A stretch of DNA of 64,000 bases from Actinomycetospora termitidis (lineage in GTDB: Bacteria; Actinomycetota; Actinomycetes; Mycobacteriales; Pseudonocardiaceae). Location of the stretch: contig NZ_JASVWF010000005.1 in the NCBI RefSeq assembly GCF_030286555.1, positions 124,001-188,000 on the forward strand, written 5' to 3'. Positions 51,512 to 60,447 of the stretch are shown one piece after another. Position 1 is the stretch's first letter. The number at the start of each line of letters is the position of its first letter. The notes below the pieces were generated by a model, which was given only the letters and a program-made list of their open reading frames with translations, was not told where the DNA came from and did not search any database. The position numbers and the translations under genes were made by a program.

Positions 51512-51990
51512 TCGCCCTGGTGGGCGCCCTCGGCGTCGTCGCCGTCGGCACCGGCCTGCTCGTGTTCACCGTGAACTCGATGGCCCGCGCGACGTTCCTG
51601 CTGCTGGCCTCGTTCGTCGCGGTCGCGGTGCTGCTGATCGCGTTCGGCCTGGGCTACCTCGGGACGGTGATCGTCCTGATGATGACGATCGAGATGATGA
51701 TCATGGCGGTCTTCATGGTCATGCTGATGATGAACCCGGCCGGGCTGATGCCGATGACCATGGTCCACAACCGGTGGGGCTCCTGGGCGATCGCGCTGGT
51801 CGTGTTCGGCCTCCTCGCCGCGGGCGCCTGGCTGGTGCCGTTCCCGACGACCGGTCGCGCGGCCCAGGACCCGACCGTCGCCCTCGGCGACGCGCTCATG
51901 GGCCCGCAGATGCTCACCATGATGACGCTGGGCCTGGCGCTGCTGGCGACGATCGTCGGGACGGTGGCCGTGGCGGTGAGCCGCCGGTGA
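51508..51990 (+). CDS. nuoJ: NADH-quinone oxidoreductase subunit J-like, methionine-rich
   Basis: A 160-aa, five-helix subunit. NuoJ-like topology with YLGTVIVLMMTIEMMIMAV, where 12 Met occur in 29 residues (about residues 55-83, extending to MNPAGLMPMTM). In complex I helix 3 of NuoJ is a mobile element linking the quinone site to the proton pumps. GTG 51508 overlaps nuoH by 4 bases. The high Met content could be structural, but in a copper operon Cu(I) contact by Met thioethers is worth testing. Confidence 0.82.
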   Translation: MIALVGALGVVAVGTGLLVFTVNSMARATFLLLASFVAVAVLLIAFGLGYLGTVIVLMMTIEMMIMAVFMVMLMMNPAGLMPMTMVHNRWGSWAIALVVFGLLAAGAWLVPFPTTGRAAQDPTVALGDALMGPQMLTMMTLGLALLATIVGTVAVAVSRR

Positions 51991-52298
51991 CCGAGCTGGT
52001 GCTGCGCATCGCGTTGACCGTGGCCGCCGCCCTCGTCGCGACGGGGCTCTACGGCGCCCTGTCGCAGCAGTCGATCGTCATGATCATGATGGGCCTGGAG
52101 CTCGTCGTGAACGGCCTGATCCTCGGTGCCGGGGCGTTCTGGTGGGCTGGGGGCGGCGGCACGGACGCGAGCGTGCTCGTCGTCGTGCTGGTCACCGTGA
52201 TGGCGGTCGAGATGGCGTTGGGCTTCGCCGTCGCGCTCGCGCTCTACCGGGCCCGGCAGGTCGACCTCACCGACGACGCCGCGGAGCTCGCCGGATGA
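51987..52298 (+). CDS. nuoK: NADH-quinone oxidoreductase subunit K-like
   Basis: A 103-aa, three-helix subunit. IVMIMMGLELVVNGLIL carries the conserved membrane Glu of helix 2, and EMALGFAVALALYR that of helix 3, so the proton-conducting Glu pair is kept. GTG 51987 overlaps nuoJ by 4 bases and the stop overlaps nuoL by 4 bases. Confidence 0.9.
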   Translation: MTELVLRIALTVAAALVATGLYGALSQQSIVMIMMGLELVVNGLILGAGAFWWAGGGGTDASVLVVVLVTVMAVEMALGFAVALALYRARQVDLTDDAAELAG

Positions 52299-54160
52299 CC
52301 CTCCTGCTCGCCCTGCTGCTCGCCGTCCCCGTCCTCGCGGGCCTCGTGCTGCTCACGGCGTTCCCCCGCGCGACCGGGGCGCCGATCGTGGCCGCCGGGC
52401 TCGTCGCGGCGGTGGTGTCCGCCGTGCTCGCGGTCGAGCTCGCGACCGCGGTCGGCACGCGCGCGACCCCGATGCTCGTGGTCCCCCTGCTCGGCCCCGT
52501 CACGTTCACCTACGCCGTCGACGGCCTCGCGGCGGTCCTCGTCGTGACGGTCACGGTGATCGGCGCGCTCGTCCTGCTCGCGGCCGCCGGGGAGCAGCGG
52601 CTGCGGCGCGGCCGCTTCGTCGGGATGGTGCTGGTCTTCCTCGGCGCCATGCTCGCGACCGTCACCGCCGCGACCCTCCCCGCCCTGCTCGCGCCGTGGG
52701 AGGTCATGGGCGCGGCGAGCTGGGCGCTGATCGCGTTCGACCGGCGCGACCCCGCCGTGGGGCCCGCCGCCGGCCGCGCCTTCCTGACGACGAGGACGAC
52801 CGACCTCGGCCTCTACGTCGCCACCGGCGCGGCCCTCGCCGCCGGCGTCCCCGGGCTCGGTCTCGCCTTCCTGACGGCGGGTGACCCGGCCTGGCAGGGC
52901 CTGATCGCCGCCGGGATCGTGCTCGCCGCGCTCGGCAAGTCCGCGCAGCTGCCGTTCTCCGCGTGGCTCTCCGGCGCGATGCTGGGCCCGAGCCCGGTGT
53001 CGGCCCTGCTGCACTCCGCGACCATGGTCGCCGCCGGCGCCGTGCTGCTCCTGCGGGCCGGGCCGCTGCTCGCCGCGACCGGGTGGGCGGCGACGCTCGT
53101 GGCCTGGGTCGGGGCTCTGACCGCGGTCGTGCTCGGGCTGATCGGCGCGTGCCAGCGCGACCTCAAACAGCTGCTCGCCGCGTCGACCTGCGCGCAGGTG
53201 GGGCTGATGGTCCTGGGCGCCGGGGTGGGCGCACTCAGCGGGGCCGCCGGCCTCCTCGTGGCGCACGCGGCGGTCAAGGCCCTGCTGTTCCTCGCCGCCG
53301 GCGGGTGGCTCGCCGTGCTCCGGACCCGCGCGCTGCCCGCGCTGCGCGGCGCCGCCCGCCGTCATCCCGCCGTCGGTATCCCGTTCACGGTCGGGGCGGT
53401 CGCGCTCGCCGGGGTCCCGCCGCTGTCGCTGTGGTGGACCAAGGACGCCGTGCTCGTCGGCATCCCGCTCGGCGACGGGCTGCTGACCGTCGCCGGCCTG
53501 CTCGCCACCGCGCTCTCGGCGGTCGGCGCGACGCGCGCCGCGTGGTTCGTGTGGCGCCCGGTGCGGTCCCCGTCGATCCGCCGGGGTCCCGACCGCGCCC
53601 GCCGCCGCGTGCCGCTCGCGATCACCCTGGCCCTCGCGGCGCTGACGGTGCCGGCCGCGGCGCTGGGCGGGATCGCGGTGGCGGTCGGGCTCGTGCCACG
53701 AGCGGACGCGGGTGAGCTCGTGACGACGGGAGTGGTCGTCGTGTTCGCCGCCGCGGCGACGTGGGCGTTGCACAGCCGCCCGCTGCAGGTCAGGTCGCCG
53801 GTGTGGGGCCGGGCCGCGGGCGTCGCGCGGCGTTGGCTGGGGCTGGGACTCCTCGGACCCGCCGTCGGGAAGCCCGTGACGGCCCTCGCCCGGCTGACCG
53901 AGCGCGCGGACGCGACGCTCGGGCAGGCCCTGCCGCGGGCGGTGGCCGCCGTCCCGGCGCTGGCCCGCGGCGTCGAACGCCGGGGCGAGCAGCCCCTCGC
54001 AGCCGCCGTCGGGGCGCTCGCGGCGGGAGTGCGGCGCCTGGGTGACCTCGCGCGGCGCCCGCAGACCGGACAGCAGCACCAGTACTACGCCCAGGGGGTG
54101 ATCGCGATCGGGACGCTGGGGGCGCTCGCCGCCGTCGTGGTGTGGGCGGGGGTGCGCTGA
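52295..54160 (+). CDS. nuoL: NADH-quinone oxidoreductase subunit L-like (antiporter subunit)
   Basis: A 621-aa proton-pumping subunit with about 16 helices. The channel residues of the Mrp/NuoL family are kept: Glu in APWEVMGAASW (helix 5), Lys in LGKSAQLPFSAWL (helix 7), His in LLHSATMV, Lys in RDLKQLLAASTCAQVG. The C-terminal ~120 residues contain a long amphipathic section and QTGQQHQYYAQGV before the last helix, as in the lateral-helix region of NuoL. It should be able to translocate protons. Confidence 0.92.
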   Translation: MTLLLALLLAVPVLAGLVLLTAFPRATGAPIVAAGLVAAVVSAVLAVELATAVGTRATPMLVVPLLGPVTFTYAVDGLAAVLVVTVTVIGALVLLAAAGEQRLRRGRFVGMVLVFLGAMLATVTAATLPALLAPWEVMGAASWALIAFDRRDPAVGPAAGRAFLTTRTTDLGLYVATGAALAAGVPGLGLAFLTAGDPAWQGLIAAGIVLAALGKSAQLPFSAWLSGAMLGPSPVSALLHSATMVAAGAVLLLRAGPLLAATGWAATLVAWVGALTAVVLGLIGACQRDLKQLLAASTCAQVGLMVLGAGVGALSGAAGLLVAHAAVKALLFLAAGGWLAVLRTRALPALRGAARRHPAVGIPFTVGAVALAGVPPLSLWWTKDAVLVGIPLGDGLLTVAGLLATALSAVGATRAAWFVWRPVRSPSIRRGPDRARRRVPLAITLALAALTVPAAALGGIAVAVGLVPRADAGELVTTGVVVVFAAAATWALHSRPLQVRSPVWGRAAGVARRWLGLGLLGPAVGKPVTALARLTERADATLGQALPRAVAAVPALARGVERRGEQPLAAAVGALAAGVRRLGDLARRPQTGQQHQYYAQGVIAIGTLGALAAVVVWAGVR

Positions 54161-54161
54161 G

Positions 54162-55706
54162 GTGCTGACCGTGATGTGGGTCGCGCCGCTGGCCGTGGCC
54201 CTGCTGCTCGTGCCGGTGACCCGCCGCGAGGTGCTGCTCGGCGCGTGGACGGGGCTCGCGCTGCTCGAGGTGGTGCTCGCGGTCGTCGCGTGGACGTCGG
54301 TGGGGGTCGGCTATGCCCACGAGGTCGCCGTGCCGTGGATCCCGGCGTTCGGGGTCGGCTACCATCTGGGGCTCGACGGGATCTCGGCGCCGCTGGTCGC
54401 GATGACGACGCTGGTGTTCCTCGCGGTGGCGCTGTACTCGCTGCGCCACGACCCGGCGGGGGACGGCGACACCGACGAGCGCCGCACCCGGGGCTACGTG
54501 CTGCTGTTCCTCGGGCTCGAGGCCGTGTCGGTCGGGGTGTTCACCGCACTCGACCTGGTGCTGTTCTTCGTGTTCTTCGACGTCTCGATCGTGCTGATGT
54601 ACTTCGTGATCGCGGGGTGGGGTTCCGGCGCGCGGGCGAGGAGCGCGCTGCAGTTCTTCCTGTACACGTTCGTCGGGTCGCTGGTGATGCTCCTCGGGTT
54701 CCTGTCGCTGGCCGTCGCCGTACCGCAGATCACCTTCGACATCCCGACGCTCGCCGCCACGAACCCGCTGGCGGACCGCGGCGTCGCGGGGATGCTGACG
54801 CTCGCGGCGATCGGGATCGGCCTGGCGATCAAGACCCCGGTGTGGCCGCTGCACACCTGGCTCCCGCCCGCCCACACCGACGCCCCCGCCGGAGGATCGG
54901 CCGTCCTGGCGGCGGTGCTGCTGAAGATGGGGACCTACGGCTTCGTCCGGATCGCGCTGCCGCTGCTGCCCGGTCCGTGGCGCGGGGCGGCGCTCGTCGC
55001 GGTGGTCCTGGGCGTGGTCTCGGTGCTGTCGGGTGCGCTCGTGGCCCTCGCCCAGCGGGATCTCAAGCGGCTCGTCGCCTACACCTCGGTGAACCACATG
55101 GGCTACGTGCTGCTGGCGCTGGGTGCCGCCGGGTACGCGGCCGCCGGGTCCGAGGCGCGGGTCCTCGCCGTCACCGGGGCGACGGTGCAGATGGTGAGCC
55201 ACGGCCTGGTCACCGGAGCGCTGTTCCTGCTGGCCGGGACGCTGCGCGAGCGCGGCGGCACGTCGGTGATCGGCGCCTGGTCCGGTCTCGCGGGGCCGAT
55301 GCCGCGGTTCTCCTGGACGTTCGCCGTGGCGGCGTTCGCCTCGCTGGGCCTGCCCGGGCTCTCCGGCTTCGTCGCCGAGTTCTCCATGCTCGCCGGGTCG
55401 CTGCCCGCGGTTCCGGTGGCGACGGTCCTCGCGGCGCTGGGCCTCGCGATCACCGCCGGGCTGTTCCTGCGGGCGGTGCAGTCGATGCTGCTCGGGGACC
55501 GCCACCTGCCTGCGGCTGCGGAGCGTCCGCCGATCCGGAGCACCGGGGTCTTCCGCCGACCGGTCTCCCCCGACCTGCGCGTCGCCGAGACGACGGCGGT
55601 CGGGCTCCTGCTGGCGGCGTCGCTCGCGATCGGGATCGCCCCCGCCCTCGTCACGACGACGATCGCGCCCGCCGCGACCTCGGTGGTGGACCTGGTGTCG
55701 CGGTGA
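54162..55706 (+). CDS. nuoM: NADH-quinone oxidoreductase subunit M-like (antiporter subunit)
   Basis: A 514-aa, ~14-helix subunit. Helix 5 reads FFVFFDVSIVLMYFVI, where canonical NuoM has Glu (FFEA..): here Asp, so acidity is kept. Helix 7 has IKTPVWPLHTWLPPAHTDAP with the conserved Lys and His, and RDLKRLVAYTSVNHMGYV the helix 8 Lys. GTG 54162 starts one base after the nuoL stop. Expected to pump protons. Confidence 0.92.
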   Translation: MLTVMWVAPLAVALLLVPVTRREVLLGAWTGLALLEVVLAVVAWTSVGVGYAHEVAVPWIPAFGVGYHLGLDGISAPLVAMTTLVFLAVALYSLRHDPAGDGDTDERRTRGYVLLFLGLEAVSVGVFTALDLVLFFVFFDVSIVLMYFVIAGWGSGARARSALQFFLYTFVGSLVMLLGFLSLAVAVPQITFDIPTLAATNPLADRGVAGMLTLAAIGIGLAIKTPVWPLHTWLPPAHTDAPAGGSAVLAAVLLKMGTYGFVRIALPLLPGPWRGAALVAVVLGVVSVLSGALVALAQRDLKRLVAYTSVNHMGYVLLALGAAGYAAAGSEARVLAVTGATVQMVSHGLVTGALFLLAGTLRERGGTSVIGAWSGLAGPMPRFSWTFAVAAFASLGLPGLSGFVAEFSMLAGSLPAVPVATVLAALGLAITAGLFLRAVQSMLLGDRHLPAAAERPPIRSTGVFRRPVSPDLRVAETTAVGLLLAASLAIGIAPALVTTTIAPAATSVVDLVSR

Positions 55707-57088
55707 CGCGCGACCTGCTCGCCCTCGCCCCGGAGGCGCTGCTCGCGCTCGGGGCGGTGCTGGGGCTCGCGGTCGGGACGTGGCTGCCGCCCGGGCGGGA
55801 GGGCGCGGTCCGCGGCATCGGGGTGGTCGCCGCGCTGGCCGCGGGGGTCGTGGCGGTGGCCGCACCGGTCGCGGGCCCGGCCTTCGGCGGGACGTTCGCC
55901 GTGGACGGCGCGACCGCGGCGGTGCGGGTGATCGTGGCGGGTGCGGTCGTCGTGACGCTGGTGCTGGCCGGGGACCCGTCCGCCCTCGGCGGGACGCCCG
56001 ACCGGGCGAGCCCGACGAGCGCGCGGGTGGACACCGCGTTCGCCGTGCTGCTCCAGCTGTCCGCGGTCGGCGCGATGCTGCTCGGCGGGGCGACCGACCT
56101 GCTGCTGCTCGCGTCCGCCGTGCTGCTCGCCGGGCTGCCGCTGGCGGCGCTGGCCGGGCTCGCGCGCGACGGGCGCTCGACGGAGGCCGCGCTCAAGTAC
56201 TTCCTGTCCTCGGCGCTGTTCGGTCTGCTCGCGCTGGCCGGGACGACGCTGCTGCTCGGGCTGGCGGGTGCCACCGCCTACCCGGCGCTCGCCGGGCTCA
56301 CGGGGCCCGCACCCGCCGTCGGGATAGTGCTGGTGCTGGCCGGGCTGCTCATGACGGCGGGGGCCGTGCCCGCGCACTTCTGGGTGCCGGACGCGGTCGA
56401 CGGCACCTCCCCCGTCACCGGGGCGGTGCTCACCACCACGGCCAAGGTGGGCGCGCTCGTCGCGCTGTGGCGGCTCGCCCTGGCCGTCCCCGGTGTGCCC
56501 GTGCCGCTGCTGCTCGCGATCGTCGCGGTCGGCTCCATGTCCCTCGGCAATCTGGCCGCGTTCGCCCAGACCTCGCTGCGCCGGCTGCTCGCCTACTCGA
56601 CGGTCAGCCAGGTCGGCTACCTGCTGGTGCCGGTCGTGGTCGCCCGGGAGACCGCGCTGGCACTCCCGGCCCTGCTCGGCTACCTGGCGGCCTACGTCGT
56701 CACGAACCTCGCGGTCTTCGCGGTGCTCGCCGCCCGCCCGCAGGCGCTGGAGATCGGCGACCAGCGGGGCCTGGCGCGCCGCCACCCCGGGCTCGCGGTG
56801 GCGCTGGCGGTGGGGCTGCTCGGGCTGGTCGGGACGCCGCCGACGGTCGTGTTCGCGGGGAAGCTCGCGGGCTTCACGGCCGCGCTCGACGGCGGGTGGG
56901 CCTGGCTGGCGGGCGTCGCGGTGCTGAACTCGATCGCGAGCCTCTTCTACTACCTGCGCTGGATCGCCCCGGTGTTCTCCGCGGGCGACCCGGTGCTGCG
57001 CGACCCGGTCGCGCCGCGGGCCCGGGCGGTCGCGGTGGTGCTCTCGGCGGTGTCGCTCGTGGGCACGGTCGCCGCCGTCGTCTCGTAG
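55703..57088 (+). CDS. nuoN: NADH-quinone oxidoreductase subunit N-like, altered channel
   Basis: A 461-aa, ~13-14-helix subunit recognised by STEAALKYFLSSAL and LLAYSTVSQVGYLL. Unlike NuoL and NuoM it lacks two key residues: canonical GLELQSL is ASAVLLAGLPL here (helix 5 Glu lost), and the helix 7 Lys in LLFKLGAVPFHFW is Thr (LLMTAGAVPAHFW). The helix 8 Lys is Arg (SLRRLLAYS). It may therefore be a structural subunit. GTG 55703 overlaps nuoM by 4 bases. The end overlaps the convergent VC0807-like gene by 139 bases. Confidence 0.9.
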   Translation: MTRDLLALAPEALLALGAVLGLAVGTWLPPGREGAVRGIGVVAALAAGVVAVAAPVAGPAFGGTFAVDGATAAVRVIVAGAVVVTLVLAGDPSALGGTPDRASPTSARVDTAFAVLLQLSAVGAMLLGGATDLLLLASAVLLAGLPLAALAGLARDGRSTEAALKYFLSSALFGLLALAGTTLLLGLAGATAYPALAGLTGPAPAVGIVLVLAGLLMTAGAVPAHFWVPDAVDGTSPVTGAVLTTTAKVGALVALWRLALAVPGVPVPLLLAIVAVGSMSLGNLAAFAQTSLRRLLAYSTVSQVGYLLVPVVVARETALALPALLGYLAAYVVTNLAVFAVLAARPQALEIGDQRGLARRHPGLAVALAVGLLGLVGTPPTVVFAGKLAGFTAALDGGWAWLAGVAVLNSIASLFYYLRWIAPVFSAGDPVLRDPVAPRARAVAVVLSAVSLVGTVAAVVS

Positions 57089-57684
57089 GAGCCGGCCGCC
57101 CACTGCGTCCACGCGACGAGCGCGAGGATCGTCAGGGCACCGAGCAGCGGGACGACCAGGGCGGCGGGCTCCAGCGGCAGCGTGACGGCCAGCAGCACGC
57201 GCACCGCCGCCTCGGCGAGCAGCACCGTGCCCCACGTCGCGGTCATCCTCCGGTGCAGCGTGCGGAACGCCGGCGAGGAGTCCCACCGGGCCGCCCACGC
57301 GTCCGGGTCCCCGCCCAGCCCCCGGCGGACGTGGTAGATCGCGGGCCGTCGGGCGAGCAACGTGACCAGGAAGACGACCCCCAGGCACGCCGTGACGACC
57401 GCGTCCTTGGCCAGGACGACGCGGGCGTCGCCGGTGACGAGGGCCGCGAGGACGCCGAGGGCGAACTTCCCGCACAGCAGCAGCGGGAGTGCCCCGAGCA
57501 CCCCGGTGCGCAGCCGCACGATCCCGGCCCGCACCAGGGCCACGCCCCCGGCCGCCGCGAGGGCCGCCACGGCGGACCACCCGGCGGCCGAGAGGGCGAG
57601 GTAACAGACGAAGGGCAGGGCCACGTCCCAGCCCAGCGACGCGACGACGGTCGCCCACGTGGTCCGCGTGGCCCCGCCGCTCAC
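56950..57684 (-). CDS. VC0807-family-like integral membrane protein
   Basis: A 244-aa, six-helix protein that resembles VC0807/septation-protein-A-like membrane proteins: WDVALPFVCYLAL at the start, LLARRPAIYHVRRGL in the middle and LPLEPAALVVPLLGALTILALVAWTQW at the end. The C-terminal 40 residues are polar Ser/Thr-rich and their codons overlap the 3' end of nuoN. GTG 57684 overlaps the ACP stop (GTGA), tying this gene to the PKS operon. A second gene with the same C-terminal helix pattern begins at the other end of the cluster (63867). Role unknown; export or membrane scaffold for the PKS is possible. Confidence 0.72.
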   Translation of the reverse strand: MSGGATRTTWATVVASLGWDVALPFVCYLALSAAGWSAVAALAAAGGVALVRAGIVRLRTGVLGALPLLLCGKFALGVLAALVTGDARVVLAKDAVVTACLGVVFLVTLLARRPAIYHVRRGLGGDPDAWAARWDSSPAFRTLHRRMTATWGTVLLAEAAVRVLLAVTLPLEPAALVVPLLGALTILALVAWTQWAAGSYETTAATVPTSDTAESTTATARARGATGSRSTGSPAENTGAIQRR

Positions 57685-57932
57685 GCGACCAGCTCGCGGT
57701 TCAGGACGACGAGCAGGTCCGCCGGGTTCGTGGCGGCGGCGACCACGTCGTCGGGCAGGGACACGCCCCAGCGCGCCTGGACGAGGGTGAGGGTCTCGAG
57801 CACCGCCAGGGAGTCGTACCCGAGGTCGGCGAACGGCGTGGACATGAACGCCTCGGGGTCGAGCGTGACGTCCGGGGGGCCGCCCGCGTCCGAGAGCAGG
57901 GCGGCGAGTTCGGGTCCGGTGAGGCTGCGCAT
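57681..57932 (-). CDS. Type II PKS acyl carrier protein
   Basis: An 83-aa carrier protein with the phosphopantetheine site Ser41 in DLGYDSLAVLE, the form found in type II polyketide ACPs. It carries the growing chain for the adjacent ketosynthase pair. Overlaps the VC0807-like gene by 4 bases and follows the chain-length factor gene by 21 bases. Confidence 0.92.
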   Translation of the reverse strand: MRSLTGPELAALLSDAGGPPDVTLDPEAFMSTPFADLGYDSLAVLETLTLVQARWGVSLPDDVVAAATNPADLLVVLNRELVA

Positions 57933-57953
57933 GGTGGTTCTCCTTCTCGTGCT

Positions 57954-59159
57954 TCAGGGACGGGTGACGACGACGGCGGCGTTGAAGCCGCCCTGGCCTC
58001 GGGCCAGGACCAGGGCCGCGTCGTGCTCGACCTCGCGCGCCCCGCCGACGACGAGGTCGAGGCCGAGATCGGGACGCGGGGCGGTGACGTTCGGGGTCGG
58101 GGGGACGACGGCGTCGCGCAGGCCGAGCAGGGCCGTCGCCACGTCCAGCGGGCCGCCGCCGGAGGAGAGTCGGCCGACGCCGGCCTTCGGCGCGGTGACC
58201 GGGACCCGGTTCGCGCCGAACACGTCCCGGAGCGCGGCCGCCTCCTGCTCGTCGAGCTCGGGGGTGCCGGCGGCGTCGGCGTAGACGACGCCCACGTCGG
58301 ACGGCTCGAGCCCGGCGTCGGCCAGGGCACCGACGACGGCGCGGCGCAGCCCCGGCTCGCGTCGCGGGTCGCGCGGGTCGAAGGTGGCCGCGTAGCCCGC
58401 GACGGTGCCGTACGGCCGGGTGACGCCGCGGGCGGCGGCCGCGGCGGCCTCCTCGACCACGAGCAGGGCGCCCCCCTCCCCGACCACGTGCCCGCCTGCG
58501 GCCGCGTCGAACGGGAGGAAGGCCCGCGCCGAGTCGTCGGAGGTGCTGACCCGCCCGGAGGTGCCGGTGGCGACCCAGCCCCACGGGCACAGCGACGCGT
58601 CGACCGCGCCGCTCACGACGAGCGCGGCCGGCCCGCGCAGCAGCCGCCGCGCCTGCCCGAGCACGTCGAGCCCGCCCGCCTGCTCGGCCACGAGGACCCC
58701 GCTGGGTCCGCGCATGCCGTGCCGGATGGAGATCTGGCCGGTGTTCACCGCGTAGAACCAGGCGAACGACTGGTAGGCGCTCACCTGGTGCGGTCCGTGG
58801 CCCCAGAGCTTCTGCAGCTCGCGCTGGCCGAACTCGAACCCGCCGGACGAGCAGGCCGTCGCGACGCTCATCGCGTACTCCGGCTGCTCCGCGGGTTCCA
58901 GCACGGCGTCCGCGAGGGCCCACTCGGCGGCCACGAGCGCGAGCCGGGTCATGTGGTCGGTCTGGGCGAGGAGCCGGCGCGGGACCAGGGCCGCGACGTC
59001 GAGGTCGATCTCCCCGGCGAGCCGGTGCGGGTACCCCGTCGCGTCGAAACGGGTCGGCGGGGCGAGCGCGCTGCGGCCCGCCAGGGTCGCCGCCCAGTAC
59101 GTCTCGACGCCCGCGCCGGTGGGGGCGAGGACGCCCAGGCCGGTGACGACGGCGGTCAT
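57954..59159 (-). CDS. Type II PKS chain-length factor (ketosynthase beta)
   Basis: A 401-aa ketosynthase homolog with Gln160 in [12 protein letters not shown] where ketosynthases have the active-site Cys, the hallmark of KS-beta/CLF. It forms a heterodimer with KS-alpha, starts chains by malonyl-ACP decarboxylation and sets chain length. ATG 59159 overlaps the KS-alpha stop by 4 bases, as in most type II clusters. The cavity residues that would predict chain length cannot be aligned by eye. Confidence 0.93.
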   Translation of the reverse strand: MTAVVTGLGVLAPTGAGVETYWAATLAGRSALAPPTRFDATGYPHRLAGEIDLDVAALVPRRLLAQTDHMTRLALVAAEWALADAVLEPAEQPEYAMSVATACSSGGFEFGQRELQKLWGHGPHQVSAYQSFAWFYAVNTGQISIRHGMRGPSGVLVAEQAGGLDVLGQARRLLRGPAALVVSGAVDASLCPWGWVATGTSGRVSTSDDSARAFLPFDAAAGGHVVGEGGALLVVEEAAAAAARGVTRPYGTVAGYAATFDPRDPRREPGLRRAVVGALADAGLEPSDVGVVYADAAGTPELDEQEAAALRDVFGANRVPVTAPKAGVGRLSSGGGPLDVATALLGLRDAVVPPTPNVTAPRPDLGLDLVVGGAREVEHDAALVLARGQGGFNAAVVVTRP

Positions 59160-60427
59160 CCGAGCACCCCCTCGCGGGTCACGACCACCGCGCTCTGGAA
59201 GCCGCCGAAGCCGCTGCCGACGCTCAGGACGACGTCGAGGTCGGCGGGGCGGGCCTCCCGCGGGACGTAGTCGAGGTCGCACTGCGGGTCGGGCACCGCG
59301 TAGTTCGCGGTCGGCGGGACGACACCGCGATCGACCGCGAGGGCGCACGCCGCGAGCTCCAGCGACCCGATCGCACCGAGCGAGTGGCCGATCATCGACT
59401 TGATCGAGCTCATCGGGGTGCGCCGCGCGTGCTCGCCCAGGCTGCGCTTCACCGCGGCGGTCTCGTGCCGGTCGTTCTGCACCGTGCCCGACCCGTGCGC
59501 GTTGACGTGGTCGACCCGCTCGGGGTCGAGCTTGGCGTCGGCGAGCGCCGCGTCGATCGCGACGGACATCTCCCGTCCGTCGGCGCGCAGCCCGGTCATG
59601 TGGAAGGCGTTGCAGCGCGACGCGTGGGCGGCGAGCTCGGCGACGATGGTCGCGCCCCGGGCGCGGGCGGCGTCGAGCTCCTCGAGGACGAACATCGCCG
59701 CGCCCTCCCCCAGCACGAACCCGTCGCGGGTGCCGTCGAACGGCCGGGAGGCGGTGGCCGGATCGTCGTTGCGGGCGGTGGTGGCCTTGATGGCGTCGAA
59801 GCAGGCCACCGTGATCGGCGAGATGGGCGCATCCGTGGCGCCGGCGAGCATGACGTCGGCGGAGCCCTCCGCGATCAGGGCGGCGGCGTGCCCGACCGCG
59901 TCGAGCCCGCTCGTGCAGCCCGCCGAGAGCATGGCCACCGGCCCCTCGACCCCGAACCGGCCCGCGACCTCGGCGGAGATCGAGCTCGGGACGAAGTAGT
60001 CGAACAGGCGGGCGGGCGCACGGGTGTGGTCGACCAGCCAGCGCGATCCGCCCTCGCTGACCACCGCGTACTCCCGGTCGAGGCCCATGGTGGCCCCGAC
60101 CGCGCTGCCGACCGTGACCCCCCAGCGGTGGGCGCGGTCGTCCGGGTCGGTCGGCGCGATGCCGCTGTGGGCGAGGGCCTCCCGTGCGGCGACGACGGCG
60201 AACTGGGCGGAACGGTCGAGCTCGACGGCCTCGCGGGCGTCGAAGCCGTGCCGGGCGGGGTCGAAGTCGGCCTCGGCCGCCACCCGCGAGCGGAAGGGGG
60301 TGGGGTCGAAGAAGGAGATGGTCCGGGTGGCCGTGCGTCCGGCGGTGAGCAGGTCCCAGAACGGTTCGACGCCGATACCGCCCGGGGCGACGACCCCGAT
60401 GCCGGTGATGGCGACACGTCTTCCCAT
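59156..60427 (-). CDS. Type II PKS ketosynthase alpha
   Basis: A 423-aa condensing enzyme with the full catalytic set: C171 in [14 protein letters not shown]311 in [16 protein letters not shown]343 and H348 in [15 protein letters not shown]. These are the forms of aromatic type II KS-alpha. It elongates the ACP-bound chain with malonyl units together with the CLF. Ribosome binding site GGAGGATT precedes the ATG at 60427. No cyclase or ketoreductase gene lies within the window. Confidence 0.94.
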   Translation of the reverse strand: MGRRVAITGIGVVAPGGIGVEPFWDLLTAGRTATRTISFFDPTPFRSRVAAEADFDPARHGFDAREAVELDRSAQFAVVAAREALAHSGIAPTDPDDRAHRWGVTVGSAVGATMGLDREYAVVSEGGSRWLVDHTRAPARLFDYFVPSSISAEVAGRFGVEGPVAMLSAGCTSGLDAVGHAAALIAEGSADVMLAGATDAPISPITVACFDAIKATTARNDDPATASRPFDGTRDGFVLGEGAAMFVLEELDAARARGATIVAELAAHASRCNAFHMTGLRADGREMSVAIDAALADAKLDPERVDHVNAHGSGTVQNDRHETAAVKRSLGEHARRTPMSSIKSMIGHSLGAIGSLELAACALAVDRGVVPPTANYAVPDPQCDLDYVPREARPADLDVVLSVGSGFGGFQSAVVVTREGVLG

Positions 60428-60447
60428 GGCGAATCCTCCGGTCGTCC

